Assembly (NCBI GenBank): GCA_963978545.1 | Contig: OZ021732.1 | Location: 67,036,328-67,100,327, forward strand | DNA from: Linyphia triangularis | Taxonomy: Eukaryota; Arthropoda; Arachnida; Araneae; Linyphiidae | DNA: 64,000 bases | Reading direction: 5' to 3' | Shown here: positions 25,627 through 38,589 of the stretch, piece by piece | How positions within the stretch are numbered: position 1 is the first letter of the stretch | Layout: each line of letters opens with the position of its first letter | Program-made: the position numbers and the translations under genes | The notes under the pieces: model-generated | What the model was told of the DNA's origin: nothing | The model's database searches: none | Seen by the model: the letters and a program-made list of their open reading frames with translations, nothing else

Positions 25627-26100
25627 AAATAAACCGACAATAATTATTAAATTATTCCTTCAGAGTAAGTGAAACGGTGGATAAACAGTCGTTGATCGAC
25701 AATTCTCAAGGGATGAAGAGAACTCAAGGAAAGACATTCGTTTTTCATTTAAGTGTAATTAAGCAAAAAAAAACAAAAGTTAAAAGTGAAAAACTTTAAA
25801 AACACTATAAACCTTCGTTTGGATTAAAATTGTAGTACCGAAACTAAATGTTAGATGGCGACACGGATTACTCTCGTGAATTATTTTAGAAATGATCACA
25901 AAATACTAACACTGTATTCATACTCGAAATTTCTATATTTCGACATTTTCGTTAAAATGATAAATGTTATATTTGAATATTTTGAAACAGTAATATTTTT
26001 CAAATTGTTTTGTGCTAAAATGTTGTGTATTCAAGAAACATAACCAAAGAAACATTTCAGATCTATATTTTTATGCGGAGGGATACAAATATAACTGTTC
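24116..26100. other. AT-rich spacer upstream of the HEXIM-like gene
   Basis: It holds a T run near 24292-24314, an A run at 25599-25623, and a short family 1 fragment at about 25655-25770 (GTAAGTGAAACGGTGGATAA). A somewhat GC-richer piece at 25120-25210 contains inverted CACGTCA/TGACGTG. No gene is recognised. Confidence 0.4.
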
Positions 26101-26119
26101 ACGTATGCATGTATTGGGT

Positions 26120-26234
26120 GTGATCAGTATATCCAGCTTTCAGTTTTCGTTTGAACTTCGCCAACTGTATACGTTGAGAGGCAGCTGACTGAAACTTTGT
26201 TTCCGTACGTGCTTGCGGAACCTTGCGAGGAGAA
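26120..26234 (+). promoter_or_regulatory. Candidate core promoter and 5' UTR of the HEXIM-like gene
   Basis: TTCAGTTTTCG at about 26140-26150 fits the arthropod initiator consensus TCAGTY, some 90 bases before the ATG. No TATA box is evident at the expected distance. The local rise in GC continues into the coding region. Confidence 0.3.
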
Positions 26235-26966
26235 ATGACGAAAGTAGATGTCGCGTTCGCTAAGGAGGAGCTTCCATTCGTTATCGCAGGCGAAGAAGTT
26301 GAGGTCCCAGACTTGTCTCAATTTGTACATGGGGACAATTCCAAAAGTAAAAATTTTTGCGAAACTAAAACAGGTAATATTTCTGGATATGATAATTCTT
26401 CTGGACCTATTAGATTTTCGAAATTGAAGGACAATAGATGGAAACCTTACGATGAAATAGAAAAACAGCGATTGGAAGAGCAGAATATTAGAAGGTCCAT
26501 TCTGGTACAAAAAGAAATGCTGAGGTGCGGTTTAAGTTTGTCCCCTTTTTGTGAGCCACATTTTGATGACCAAAGGTCAGACATTAATTTCGAAACTGCA
26601 ATTGCCACTCGTCACAGGCAATTCAGCTGCAGTTCTGAAGAGTTCTCCAGCTCCCCTGACGACGAAGATGAGACCAACAGAGCTTATTTGCACGATTCGG
26701 ACTTCTCGGAGTATCACCAGAAATCAGATCTTGATTTGGTGAAAGAGTTAATGGACGCTGAGGATAAAGTGGAAGAGTTGCAGAAGTCAGTTGAATCTGC
26801 GAGACTGCACAACCAGTTGAAGCAGAGGACTCGGGATTTGAATGTGGAAGTAGAACTGGAAAAAATTCGCGTCTTCAGAAAAGAGATAGATAAGTTGACT
26901 CTTGAAAACGATCACTTGCAGAGTGAAAATCTTAAACTTCGCTTGCGTTTGGGCATTACCGATTAG
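26235..26966 (+). CDS. Divergent HEXIM-like protein, single exon
   Basis: The ATG at 26235 gives 243 residues; an open frame extends upstream only through non-ATG codons. HEXIM proteins sequester and inhibit P-TEFb (CDK9-cyclin T) in the nucleus, normally when bound to 7SK RNA. Matches to HEXIM in order: RWKPYDEIEK (68-77) with the following Glu/Arg helix; SLSPFCEPHF (101-110) where HEXIM has APYNTTQF; an acidic/Ser stretch (134-147); DFSEYHQKSDLDLVKELMD (156-174), like the DFSETYERYH...ELIKEYLE segment; and a heptad-rich C-terminus (about 175-240) corresponding to the cyclin T-binding coiled coil. Missing is the Lys/Arg cluster just before WKPY that binds 7SK; only R60, K63, K65 and R68 are there. 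PYNT is reduced to PFCE, with the later Phe kept. It is shorter than human HEXIM1 (359). A diverged paralogue with altered regulation is likely; a generic coiled-coil protein is the alternative. Confidence 0.75.
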   Translation: MTKVDVAFAKEELPFVIAGEEVEVPDLSQFVHGDNSKSKNFCETKTGNISGYDNSSGPIRFSKLKDNRWKPYDEIEKQRLEEQNIRRSILVQKEMLRCGLSLSPFCEPHFDDQRSDINFETAIATRHRQFSCSSEEFSSSPDDEDETNRAYLHDSDFSEYHQKSDLDLVKELMDAEDKVEELQKSVESARLHNQLKQRTRDLNVEVELEKIRVFRKEIDKLTLENDHLQSENLKLRLRLGITD

Positions 26967-27110
26967 GAATCGGCGATTTCATGTGTAATTTTTTAATCCA
27001 TATTTTTCATTTTGGATGTAAATATTCCATTATCATTTGTTTCATTTAGTGCCTGAAGATTGTTTTAGATTTTCAAGCGGGCTTGGCTGTAAAATTCGCA
27101 TTTCCCGGTT

Positions 27111-27116
27111 ATTAAA
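27111..27116 (+). terminator. Poly(A) signal of the HEXIM-like gene
   Basis: ATTAAA lies about 145 bases after the stop and is followed some 30 bases later by the GT-rich stretch GTGCTTTGTGTTTTTT, the usual arrangement of a cleavage site. Confidence 0.55.
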
Positions 27117-27179
27117 AAGAGCTTGAAGCAGGTGGAAAATTATGTGCTTTGTGTTTTTTAGTGTTAATTATTTCGCAGG

Positions 27180-29423
27180 AATACAATGGTTGGGGGATTA
27201 CTGGGTACGTGGACTTCAAAGGTAAGACAAAAAATTTTTGCTTTTTAATTGATGAATCTTCAAGAATTTTAATAGTAATTAAATGTTAACAATTCATTTC
27301 ACTTTCGCTTAAAGAAAATGAGACAATTTTTTATTATAAGTGAAGTAATTTTTTTAACCTAAAAATTGGATCGGACAAAACTTTTTTTGTGCAAAATTGA
27401 CTCTTCAGAATTTTGACTAGGTAAATTTAACTTTCAGCCAAGGACATTTCCCTTAACAATATCAATCTTGCTTTATGAACGTTAACAGATTAAAAAAACA
27501 ACTTACTGAGAATATTGCTAATATAAAACTAATGTATAAAAATTAAAATATAAATTACTGAACGATGATTTGCCTTACCTTTGACACAAACAATAACTTT
27601 ATCAACTTCTTCAATGAAGTTTGTATGGAAACGAAATGCTATACGATACATACATATTTTATAAAAAAAAAAGTATTGAAGAGTACTGATTTATTATAGT
27701 TAAAATTATTTTTTTTTTAATATTTTTTTATTGCTTACATTTTTAATGATATTGTGAGCCTTTGTTTTGTTCACCAGGCTTTTGATGTTCGTCCGACTTA
27801 AATGTACCATACATAGGGAATGCGATAACTATTTCGGAAATTTAATTTCACGCATTTCCTGTCAAGACCTGTTAAAGGAGATAAAGTATAATTTATTTCT
27901 AATGTTTTGGGGGCCTGGCACAAATTGTTAAAAGTTGTTTGGTGTTTTATCTATTGAGGAAACATTGATTTCAAACCATTATAAATAATGGATAATGAAA
28001 TCATATGAATACATAAAAAAGAAAGCTCTTGTTTTTAGTTTATTAATGCTTTGTTTATATTTTTATTTCATAAGCTAGCAAGTCGACAGTCATAGTCGCA
28101 TGAAAAAAGAAATGCTTACATTTTTTGTTTTAAATAAACTTTAAAGTGTTGGCTGCATCGACTTAAAATTTTTTCATGTTTTTTTATGTGCGATATTGAC
28201 TATTATGAATTTTATGAAAAATGTTTATAGTACGGAAATAGTTTTAGAAATTTTCATTCCATATTTTGCGTACACATATTTTCTTCATTAAAAGGTTTAA
28301 AAACATAATTTATTCTGATAGAAGAATTTAAAGACGATTCTGCTTTCTTATTTTAAAAGTGAGTGTGCAATGATTTTATTTCTTTTTATTGCATTTTTTT
28401 TTTTTTTATTACATGTGTAATAAAATGAGTTTGAAGTTCATGACTACAGACATTTTTTCAGAAATATGAGTGTTAGATGATTTGTAGATATTACAAATTA
28501 ACAGACCACTGCTTTAAAACAATGTCCATTTCCTGCTCAGTGTATTTGTTTTAATTTGAAATGTCGGGTTGAAATTTTGGCAGCAAATTTCGTTGCAAAA
28601 CTCGCCAGTTTAGGCAGGTAAATATTATATTGAATTCTTGGCAAAAATGGCCGCAATTTGCCTAATTAACGAAATTTTGGGTTTAAAATTCCTAGTTACG
28701 GATTCTGCGCCAAGAATTGTTTTCATGAAATCGCTCCAAATAATGGCAACCATAGGCAGTTAACTTGTCAAAGAAATGGTGGGGTTACCATTTTTTGGCG
28801 AAAATCACCTTGACGCAAATTCCTTACCGGACTTGGAATTTTAATCAAAATTTGCTTACGCCACTTTTAGGATACATTTTTGTACTATTATTTTCAAATC
28901 ATATGCAAAGCGTTTGAAATGAGTCCTTGTAAATGACGAAAGTTATTAATTATAATACAATGAAAAGAATCATAATCTCTTCATAAAAGGTATCGCATTT
29001 AAAAAAAAAGAAAATTATGTTTGACGGTTCTTTTTACTTTACAAAATCTTCTGCAGATGTACCGTTGTTTCACTTGTGTAGATATAATACCACAAGAAAT
29101 GAATCCCAGTTTCGAATTTGTTTTAAGATGGCTTGAACTATTTTTGAAAGCCACCTCCTCAGTTATAAAGCTCTTTTGTGAACTACTGAATAGGATTGAC
29201 GTAATCGCAGGAAATTAATGCCAAAATCAATTTCCGTCACCTCAATGCACAACTAGTTAGTTATACATGTATATGGGATGGACATAAGTATTGGAGGAGG
29301 AAGGTTTGGGATAGTTCTTCGGAGGAATAGTGGATATGCTTCGTTCGGTAGTCAAGTGAAATAATGAGATGGGAGAAGGGGGGGGGGGGGGGGAGAGAAG
29401 GTAGTGCATTCTCTTTCGATAAG
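27180..29423. other. AT-rich spacer with old repeat fragments
   Basis: At about 28560-28870 several GCC/GGC-containing phrases (TTGGCGAAAATCACC, CTGCGCCAAGAATTG, TTCCTAGTTACGG) resemble the MITE at 53707-53947 and may be an old copy. A pure G run of 16 lies at 29378-29393. No gene is recognised. Confidence 0.4.
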
Positions 29424-29781
29424 AGTATAGGCAGGGGCGGATTGAGAGGGATGTCAAAGACGGTGCGATAATTACAATTGTACAGCGGGGTGCCGAAGTA
29501 GGGGAGAGGAGCAACCGCCTTATTTTACCTTCCATTTAATTCATATAAATAGTCAAGTCTAAAATCAAATTAATAAAAAAGGAAAATTATATTTTTTATG
29601 AAGCTTATTAATGATAATCAGGATAAAAAAAAATCTATTACAAATTGAGCTTATACATGGCCCCACCAGGTTAATTATACCTGATAAATTATTTTTGGGA
29701 TAATAAAGGTAGAATGTTGAAGTATAATTTTTGGACAAATTCAGCTAGCACTGTATAAGGAGTGAAAATCACCATTTACAA

Positions 29782-30691
29782 CAGCGTCAGCCACTAGGCG
29801 GCCCGCGGGCCTAATCCGGCCCGCGGGCCTAATCCGGCCCGCGACAGCTTTTTATCCGGCCCGCCGGCAGTACAGAAGAGCAAAAATCAAATTTTGCAGA
29901 AATAATTTCAATTTGTCTACAATAGTATGTGTTTATTACCAAAAACCGCGTTTTCCATTAAGTGGCCCGCGTCAGTAAGTCTGAAACATCATTTTTCTTT
30001 TCTGAGACTGCCAGAAAGAAATAAAAAAAAGCAATAGTTTGAATTATTACCAATGACGCATTCCTTCACATTGCTTAGTTTTGTACTTATGATACCCTAC
30101 CCCCTCGATTCGTGAATGGCACAATTCGATTTCTACTTTTCTGAATGTGATGGGCAGGAGTTGAGTGTTTTAATGCATACTGGTCTCTTTTGTTTTGACG
30201 TGAAAAGAAGTATCGCGATCTTTATGACTCCAGTGCAATAATGGCATCGAAGACTAGTTTTAAATGCAAAGTAGATAGTAAAAAGCGGACCGGCTCGCAA
30301 TTAACATCGACTAAAATTGAAGATTTAGGAGGTATGGTTTAAATATCTTTATTGATTATAAGTTTATGTCAAGTCACATTGTATTATTGTCACTAAAGAT
30401 TAACTTCTTTTATGACTTTGATTAACGATGTAAAGAAATTTTTTTTTTAATTATTTGAAACAAGAATCAAACATCAATTGTTATTTTATTAATATAAAAA
30501 AAGTTAAATAATTGTTTCAGTCTTCAAATTTGTTTTATATTGTTGAATCTTTAGTAATTATCACATTTCTAACATTGAACATATGTAGTAAAACAATATA
30601 TTTATTGGCGTATTCGGTATAAATCTGCGGCCCGCGGAAAGTTCCAACATAAGTCACGCGGCCCGTCTCTAAAAGTTAGTGGCGAACGCTG
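29782..30691 (+). mobile_element. Inner hAT element (910 bp) with perfect 8-bp duplication
   Basis: It starts CAGCGTCAGCCACTAGGCGG and ends GTTAGTGGCGAACGCTG; the inverted ends share CAGCGT..GCCACTA. ATTTACAA is duplicated exactly at 29774-29781 and 30692-30699. An 18-bp tandem repeat (GGCCCGCGGGCCTAATCC) lies near the left end, and GCGGCCCGC motifs near both ends. It is non-autonomous but keeps a coding remnant at 30241-30331. Confidence 0.9.
30241..30331 (+). pseudogene. Remnant first coding exon of a hAT transposase
   Basis: An ATG opens MASKTSFKCKVDSKKRTGSQ and continues to IEDLGG, followed by a splice-donor-like G|GTATGG. The Lys-rich opening with KVDSKKR resembles the N-termini of ZBED/GTF2IRD2-like hAT proteins. 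The rest of the transposase is absent, so this is an internally deleted copy. Confidence 0.5.
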
Positions 30692-30774
30692 ATTTACAAG
30701 GTTCTGGTTAGTTGAAGTAACTATTCAAAGATTTAATCACCGCACCCTCCCCTAAATCCGCCCTTGAGTACAGG

Positions 30775-32337
30775 GTTGCAAAAAATCTTACACGGAAAAT
30801 TATTGCTTGAAACAACTATTGGGATTGTCTGGTGCATACGCATGTGCTTATACTACTGTAAAACATTAGATCTATCATGATCTGGTGAGGCAGCCCATAC
30901 CAAACCAACCAAAATTTTCATTACTTATCCTGATCAAAGATACTATAATAACCCTTCGGGTTAAAGATGGCAAGCTTCCATCGAGATAATGTAAAATAGT
31001 TGAGTGCACATTACGTCATTGCAGGGTTTCTACATTGGCAAGCTTATCGCTCTTTATGGTTTCACTTAGCGATTAAATTTTCTGGTTTCCCAGAAATCTT
31101 TTATTCAAAAACGAACAAATTTTCCTAGCTCATTAAACTTTCACTTGAAAAATTTACACATTCAACCAAATTTATGTTAATTTATATTTTTAGCTAAAAT
31201 AATTGAATATTTTTTTAAACAATATTATATTGAACCACTATAGCAAAAGTTCCATCCTGTAACGAAATACGAATCCTAATATTAGATTTGGGTTTTTTGC
31301 AGCATATTCCAATATTGGTGAACTTTTAGTAAGTTTTCGTAAGAAATATGAACATCAAGAATTAAAAAAATTACTAATTACAAAATTTTAAACACATTCT
31401 AGAGGAAAATGTTTTCGATAAAGTTTCCATGCATTCTTCGAAGCAGTACATTAGGAAACTAAAAAATATCTAGTTATTGAGTGCAATTTAAAAATGACTT
31501 GCAAGTACAAAAACCAATATCATTTAGCATGTACTAGTTTAGAAGAATTTACTAACAGTTGACAATAATCATTTAGCTTTATTAATTCATCAAATAAAAA
31601 ACCGCAATGGTAATTGAGATTGGCGTCAAATTTCAAAAAATCTTAATAAACACATAATAATTGAGTGCATTTATACAACTAACAAGTGATAAACATTCTT
31701 TCAAGCAATGTCAAAGTAAGAAGAAAAAAAGTTAATGAGAGAAAAAAAAAAAAAGAAAAAAAAAACTATTTAACATAAAAACTAGCCTGCGGAATGAGAC
31801 GAAAAAACAATGTTTTGTGCTCTCAACTTGGGAAAATCCGCGAGATGGCAGCGCTTACGTATCGCTTAAGCTTGCCTTCTTTTATAAATTCTTTGACCTG
31901 ATCATCTCAGATTTCAAAGACATTTCAGGGCACGTTCTTTTTAAAGAAATATTTTTTTTTTTTTTTTTTTTTTTGTTGAAAAATCATCGTTTTTGGCCCT
32001 AACATTGACATTTTTTAGTTCTTGATTTCTCAAGTTCTGTAAGGCCTACAGAATTTTTTGACACCTTTTTTGAAGAAAATGTTCTTAATGGAAAAAAAAA
32101 TTACAAATTTTGAAAAAGAAATAGAAACTTTAAAGTTCGTATTTAAAATTTAAAAAAAAAAAAAATATATATATTTTTTTATAACGTTTTAAATTTTTTT
32201 ATCCAGAAACTTCTAGAATAGGTTTTAAATGGAATAGAATACAAAAGATATATTTTTAAAATAAATAAATAGGCGCTGTGGAACAAACCAGAACATGCTT
32301 ATCTGGTCTAAACACATCTTAGAGATAAGTTTTGCTG
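30775..32337. other. AT-rich spacer, nothing recognised
   Basis: Short frames only. A slightly GC-richer piece at 31785-31865 (GCGAGATGGCAGCGCTTACG) stands out but matches nothing I recognise. A T run lies at about 31951-31974. Confidence 0.4.
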
Positions 32338-32725
<388 letters not shown>

Positions 32726-33052
32726 GTAATTTCGGATGCAATTGAGATCCCACTCTTAAAATCTCATGGTATCTAATAATATTACAAAAACATATTTTTT
32801 TTTAGAATAATTTCGCTACATTTCGGTATATGAGAATGGTATTCTGTGCCGTAACTAACGAACGCGGGAGGAGGGGTACGCTTTTTTTTTTGCACACAAA
32901 TTATTTTGTAAATTAACGAAGAACGTCTTCAAAACATCATTAAAAAATGTATTTTATATTTTACATTTTCCGTAAAAAATTGTTGTAGTATTTAACGAAG
33001 ACAACTCACACATTTTTAATTGGTTCTTTATTGTTCTAATTTCAGTACTAGG

Positions 33053-34312
<1,260 letters not shown>

Positions 34313-34985
34313 CACAAAATTTTGGTTGAAAATATTAAAAAAAAAACCTCATTTTACCTGCAATTTGAGTAACCAATAAAAAATGTTCAGTAAACACAGT
34401 CGAATCACAGGAATGTAATTTTGTTTGTGATATTCTGAACTGCAGTCAGAAGTTTTAAGTAGGCAATATATGGCATGAAGTTTTACACAAGTGTTTTTAC
34501 TGTTGTCACTCGTATAAAACAAATTATTGAAACAAAAATAAAGTGGGAAAATAAAATTTAGGCATCGTTCTATGATATACAATTTTAAAAACTATGCTTA
34601 TATTTGAAACTTCTAAAATTTTAAATAATATATTTTGACCAAACACCTTACCCGATAAATCTTAACAAAATCTTACTGTAAAAAAAAGTCATGTAATTTT
34701 AATGTCTATCATTATTGTAACAATAAGCAAATGCAATTGCTATATGTCCCTTCGGAGTAAATTTTCTTATCTAAAACTTGAAATTAAACTATTATCGACA
34801 AATATGTTGCCAAATTGGCGAAGATCGTAAAAAGTATCGCAAACCTCGCTAATCAGCCAAATGGTGCAGTATAGACAATATACTCTTGTAGCACATGAAA
34901 CCAATGCGCACAAGAAACCAATGCAACCATATTGGAGAGTTTTGCTTAATTTAAATGAAAACATAAATCGTATACAAATACGCGT
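34313..34985. other. AT-rich spacer, nothing recognised
   Basis: Short frames only, with no conserved motif on either strand. Confidence 0.4.
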
Positions 34986-35009
34986 ATTTATTTAAAATTT
35001 GATATGGCC

Positions 35010-35300
35010 AATCATGTAACGTTCTCGGATTAAAAACTGCGCAGCCTATCCGTAGTCGCGGAAAGCTCAAGTGATTGAATGATGGGAGTTGACGCACTGG
35101 AGAAATTCAGCCAGGTGACGTCACATGATTAGATTTTATAGTACGCCGACAGGTAAGTGTAAATCGGCCTGAGGAAAAGTAAAGGCTTAGTGTAAAATAT
35201 ATTAAATAATAAACATATATAAGAATACTTTGTACGTTTTACGCTACTTGTCCAGTAGCTTTCACCACTGGAACACTTGCTTCGTGAAGTATGATTCCGG
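35010..35300 (+). promoter_or_regulatory. Candidate promoter with CRE site and two donor-like sites
   Basis: The GC content rises here. A perfect CRE palindrome TGACGTCA sits at 35116-35123, followed by a strong donor CGACAG|GTAAGTGT at 35152/35153. A second piece, bounded by TTGTCCAG near 35252 and ATTCCG|GTAAGTATG near 35299, could be a small exon. No protein is recognised, so a 5' UTR or non-coding transcript is possible. Confidence 0.25.
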
Positions 35301-35419
35301 TAAGTATGTCAACTTTCGTCTGGACTTCATTGGACAGATTAATGAAAAAATTAAAATTACCATAAAAACAAAACTCTATAAATACTTTATATACATTGAC
35401 AACTTATATGTGCAATAGA

Positions 35420-35783
35420 GTGGCTCGAAATTTTTTATTTTTGAAACACATGTGGTGAAAAAAGTTGTTACATATCTATGAAGAAATACTGTAAAAAAAA
35501 AAAAAAAAATTGAAAAAAAAAAAAAACATCTTCCGATCCCGTATTCATCTCAAAGTTTGAAGAAAATACAAAAGTAATTATTTTTCCTAAATCTAAATAA
35601 TTCTAAACTTTATTTATTTGAAAGGCAATAGTTTGCAATGTGTTGTGAAAGGGTGTATAACACAGGAAAACACTATTCTATGCATTTTTAAAACGTATAT
35701 TAATTATTAAAAGTACTGAAAAGTAACATATTTCGTAAAAAATAATTATTTTTCTGTAAAATAGGTACTAATGTTATTTCTTA

Positions 35784-35822
<39 letters not shown>

Positions 35823-36330
35823 GTGTTTTTATTCATTTGGTTAACTTTTTTCTCGAGCTTTCTATCCTAATGATGCACTTTGAAGGAAAATTTTGTAGAA
35901 AAGTAGGCATTATGGATCTTTAAAGAAAAAGGTGTTGCCTTTACGTCTTTTTCGTCAGCGCCACCCACTTTTTTTCTTGTCTCTTCACACAAGCGTTCCA
36001 CAGCTTGTGAGTGACAAGGAACCGAGTTGAAGTCTGATTTCAGTGGTCCCCAGTAGCATAGAAACGCTGGCCAATTTCGCCAGACATAGGCCTATCCTGA
36101 TGTGGAACGTTGTGAATCGGTCGTTGAAAACAATGTTAGCCAATCTCGTCCAATTCTGGATAAAATAAAAAAGAGGTTTTGAAATGTCGATACACAATTT
36201 TAAAACTGGGATATTGTGTTTATGACAAATAAAACTATGTGGCGGTTTTGACTTGTTTGTTTGTTGAAAAATCGTGCATTTTGGAACTATGCTCGGCCAG
36301 AATTAGCCAATCTTCCTGTCTTCCCCTGTT
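35420..36330. other. AT-rich stretch with a GC-richer unclassified block
   Basis: A-runs at about 35490-35530 and a T run at 35788-35819 are followed by a GC-richer block at 35950-36200 containing CGCTGGCCAATTTCGCC and CAATCTCGTCCAATTC. Neither strand gives a recognisable protein. It may be part of the adjacent repeat-derived region. Confidence 0.35.
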
Positions 36331-36339
36331 TCCTCCAAT

Positions 36340-36990
36340 ACAGCTGTGCTACCATGCGCCAGTCTTTACTGACAAAAGTTCGTTTGTTACTTTCCTTAAC
36401 AAAGGAGAAGTCCTATTGTATGCATTCCAATTAATTATATCTACATAATCAGTGGCAATAAACATAGGTTTGGTTGCCCTGAAATGCCTGATTGTCTTTC
36501 TCTAGGAAAGTTCTCGAGATTTCAGATCCCGATGCCCCAGTTCTCATACATCTCTTCTTTCATACAAAATCATTGCCAAAATAAAAAATTTTGGGTGATG
36601 GAAGGAAGCATTTAGTTCAATAACCGAGTTTAAAACTTCCAGTAAATATTCAGGGAGGTATCGAGACAATCAAATTGCCCCATATATGATCTTGGGTCCT
36701 TCAGAAAATTTACTTTTTTTAAAAATTCGAAATCAATGTGGCATGCAACAATTTAAAATAAAGAATACCACTTGCTTGAGTTCATCCGATGGTTTACATT
36801 CACTCACATATAGTCTAAGTACTCTGGTTTTAATTGTTAGCCATCTGGAGTGTGAAAGGGGATTAGGTTTGCGAGCTGCCAAATCATTGGACTAATCTAA
36901 TCGCTGCAAAAATTTCAAGATGTAACTAATCTGTGCTCAGTAGAACTTGTAGTACTATCTACGTGTTTAAATATGCGTCTGAATTGTAGT
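36340..36990 (-). pseudogene. Broken copy of a multicopy transposon-like arthropod gene family
   Basis: On the minus strand, with stops and frame changes, the DNA reads in order DLAARKPNPLSHSRWLTIKT, RVLRLYVSECKPSDELK, a hydrophobic segment ending CCMPH-FRI, LSRYLPEYLLEVLNSVIELN, HPKFFILAMILYERRDV-ELG, then DYVDIINWNAYNRTSPLLRK. I recall a family of uncharacterised, high-copy proteins in spiders and some other animals with the same order (HSRWLT..RVLRLYVS, SRYLP, ELG..R, then an INW..PP block). Its function is unknown to me. At least three stops and several frame changes break the copy, and no terminal repeats were found. Confidence 0.5.
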
Positions 36991-37852
36991 TCATTGAAGT
37001 ATAGGAGGCATATATTCCATTGTAGTGGTCTCCCAACATGCAATTTGATATGTCAGATTATTTCCAGCCAGTATTAATGGCAGTTCCAATCACAGCCATG
37101 TGCGCTATAATCCAATGAATAAGCAAGTAAGTTTATGAGCTTGAAAGGAAGAGAAAAGCCACACAGTTTTTATCAATGTTTCAAAGATTATGCACGAACG
37201 AATATTATTGAATACTAGTTTGTAATTAATTACTAATTTGACTTTTCTAAGTTCTATCTACTTCCTTCCACACAATACAAACTAATATACCTCGATAATT
37301 TAGTGATAGGTGTATTCTACAAATTGATGGAAAAAAGTTATTTTTTGTATTTATTCAAAACTTTGAAGTGAATGCTTGAATTAAATAAAACAGTTTTAAC
37401 AAAAGTATATAAGGAATAACGTTAGTATCCATTTCCTAGAAAAAATAAATTTTTTACCAACACAATTATTTTTTAATGTTTTTAATTATTAATATACGTT
37501 TTGAAAATGCATAGAATAGTGTTTCCCTGTGTTTTACCACCCACCACCCTTTCACTACACATTGCAAACTACTGCCCCTTTCAAATATATAACATTTAGA
37601 AATTTAAAAAATTTAGAGAAAATGGTTATTTTTTGTATTTTTTTCAAACTATGAGGTGAATGCGCATTTGGAAAATATTATATATTTTTTTTCAAATTTT
37701 TTTTTTAGCTTTTCTTATCAAGATATGTTACAACTTTTTTCACCTCATGTTTTTAAAAAATAAAAAGTAATTTTTTTTCGAACCACCCTAAATGTGCAAT
37801 GGCATTGAGATGTTACTCCTCATTTTCTCGTGTATAGACTCACTTAAAACTA
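36991..37852. other. AT-rich spacer, nothing recognised
   Basis: No coding or transposon signature is recognised. The phrase AAACTATGAGGTGAATGCGCA near 37650 partly repeats one near 37360, hinting at old duplication. Confidence 0.4.
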
Positions 37853-38417
37853 GGTGTGAGGAACATCGCACAACTTTCAATTTAATACTGACGGAGGAAT
37901 AGTGTTATTTACCGTTTTTATATTTCCATCATTCATTTAGAAAGAATGACCAGTTTGGCGATAATTTTTATATGGGCCTTTTGAAAAATAAACGCAAAAA
38001 TGACGATGTATTTTTCAATAATTCTTACATTATCTTTTCTTGTAAGTGAAACAGAGGAGAGGAGAAAATCGGTCATTGATGAGCCATGCTCAAGGTAAGA
38101 AAACTCTGGGTTGATAACATTCATTTGTCAACTTTTTACGTTTTTATAGCATTTTTACGGGAATTTCAGAGTTGGAGATGTTTAGAACATTTTATGAGGC
38201 ATTACCACAGCGACTTATGTCAAAATATTTAGAGCACGTGTTCCGCACTTACTGAAAAAGATTTTTACAATGGCCACCACCTTAAGCGCATGCGCGTAAT
38301 TTTGACGAAAATCAAAATCTTTTCGACTTAAATCCTACCAACTCGAAAACTAAATTTGAACGTCGAAGATCAATTCGTTCGAGAATTATGCTGACCACGT
38401 ATTCACAAACACACAGA

Positions 38418-38456
<39 letters not shown>

Positions 38457-38460
38457 GATT
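37853..38460 (+). repeat. Dispersed family 1, copy A
   Basis: It starts GGTGTGAGGAACATCGCACA and includes GTAAGTGAAACAGAGGAGAG, CCATGCTCAAGGTAAG and GCATTACCACAGCGACTT. It ends TTATGCTGACCACGTATTCA followed by an A run at 38419-38454. The element type is not clear: there is no long open frame and no obvious terminal inverted repeat. Confidence 0.75.
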
Positions 38461-38589
38461 TTTTTTTAAACCTATACCTATATTTATATTCCTACGTAAA
38501 CATACGAGTAATACAAGAACTGGATCTTATTTAAACGATTTCGAGCTCAAATCGAGTACTTAATGGAGTTAGACTACTACAAAAACTAA

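Larger units (their letters stand above)
29432..30766. mobile_element. Outer hAT element, interrupted by a second hAT
   Basis: The ends CAGGGGCGGATTGAGAGGG and AAATCCGCCCTTG form an inverted pair. Flanking octamers AGTATAGG (29424-29431) and AGTACAGG (30767-30774) are an 8-bp target duplication with one change. Without the inner insertion and its duplicated octamer the element is about 417 bp, with no transposase. Confidence 0.75.

Noticed and set aside
26223..26234. Start of the HEXIM-like frame at a TTG
   Set aside because: Nuclear genes start at ATG; the first ATG is at 26235.
26124..26510. 128-residue minus-strand frame
   Set aside because: It lies antisense to the HEXIM-like gene and has no domain or composition of its own.
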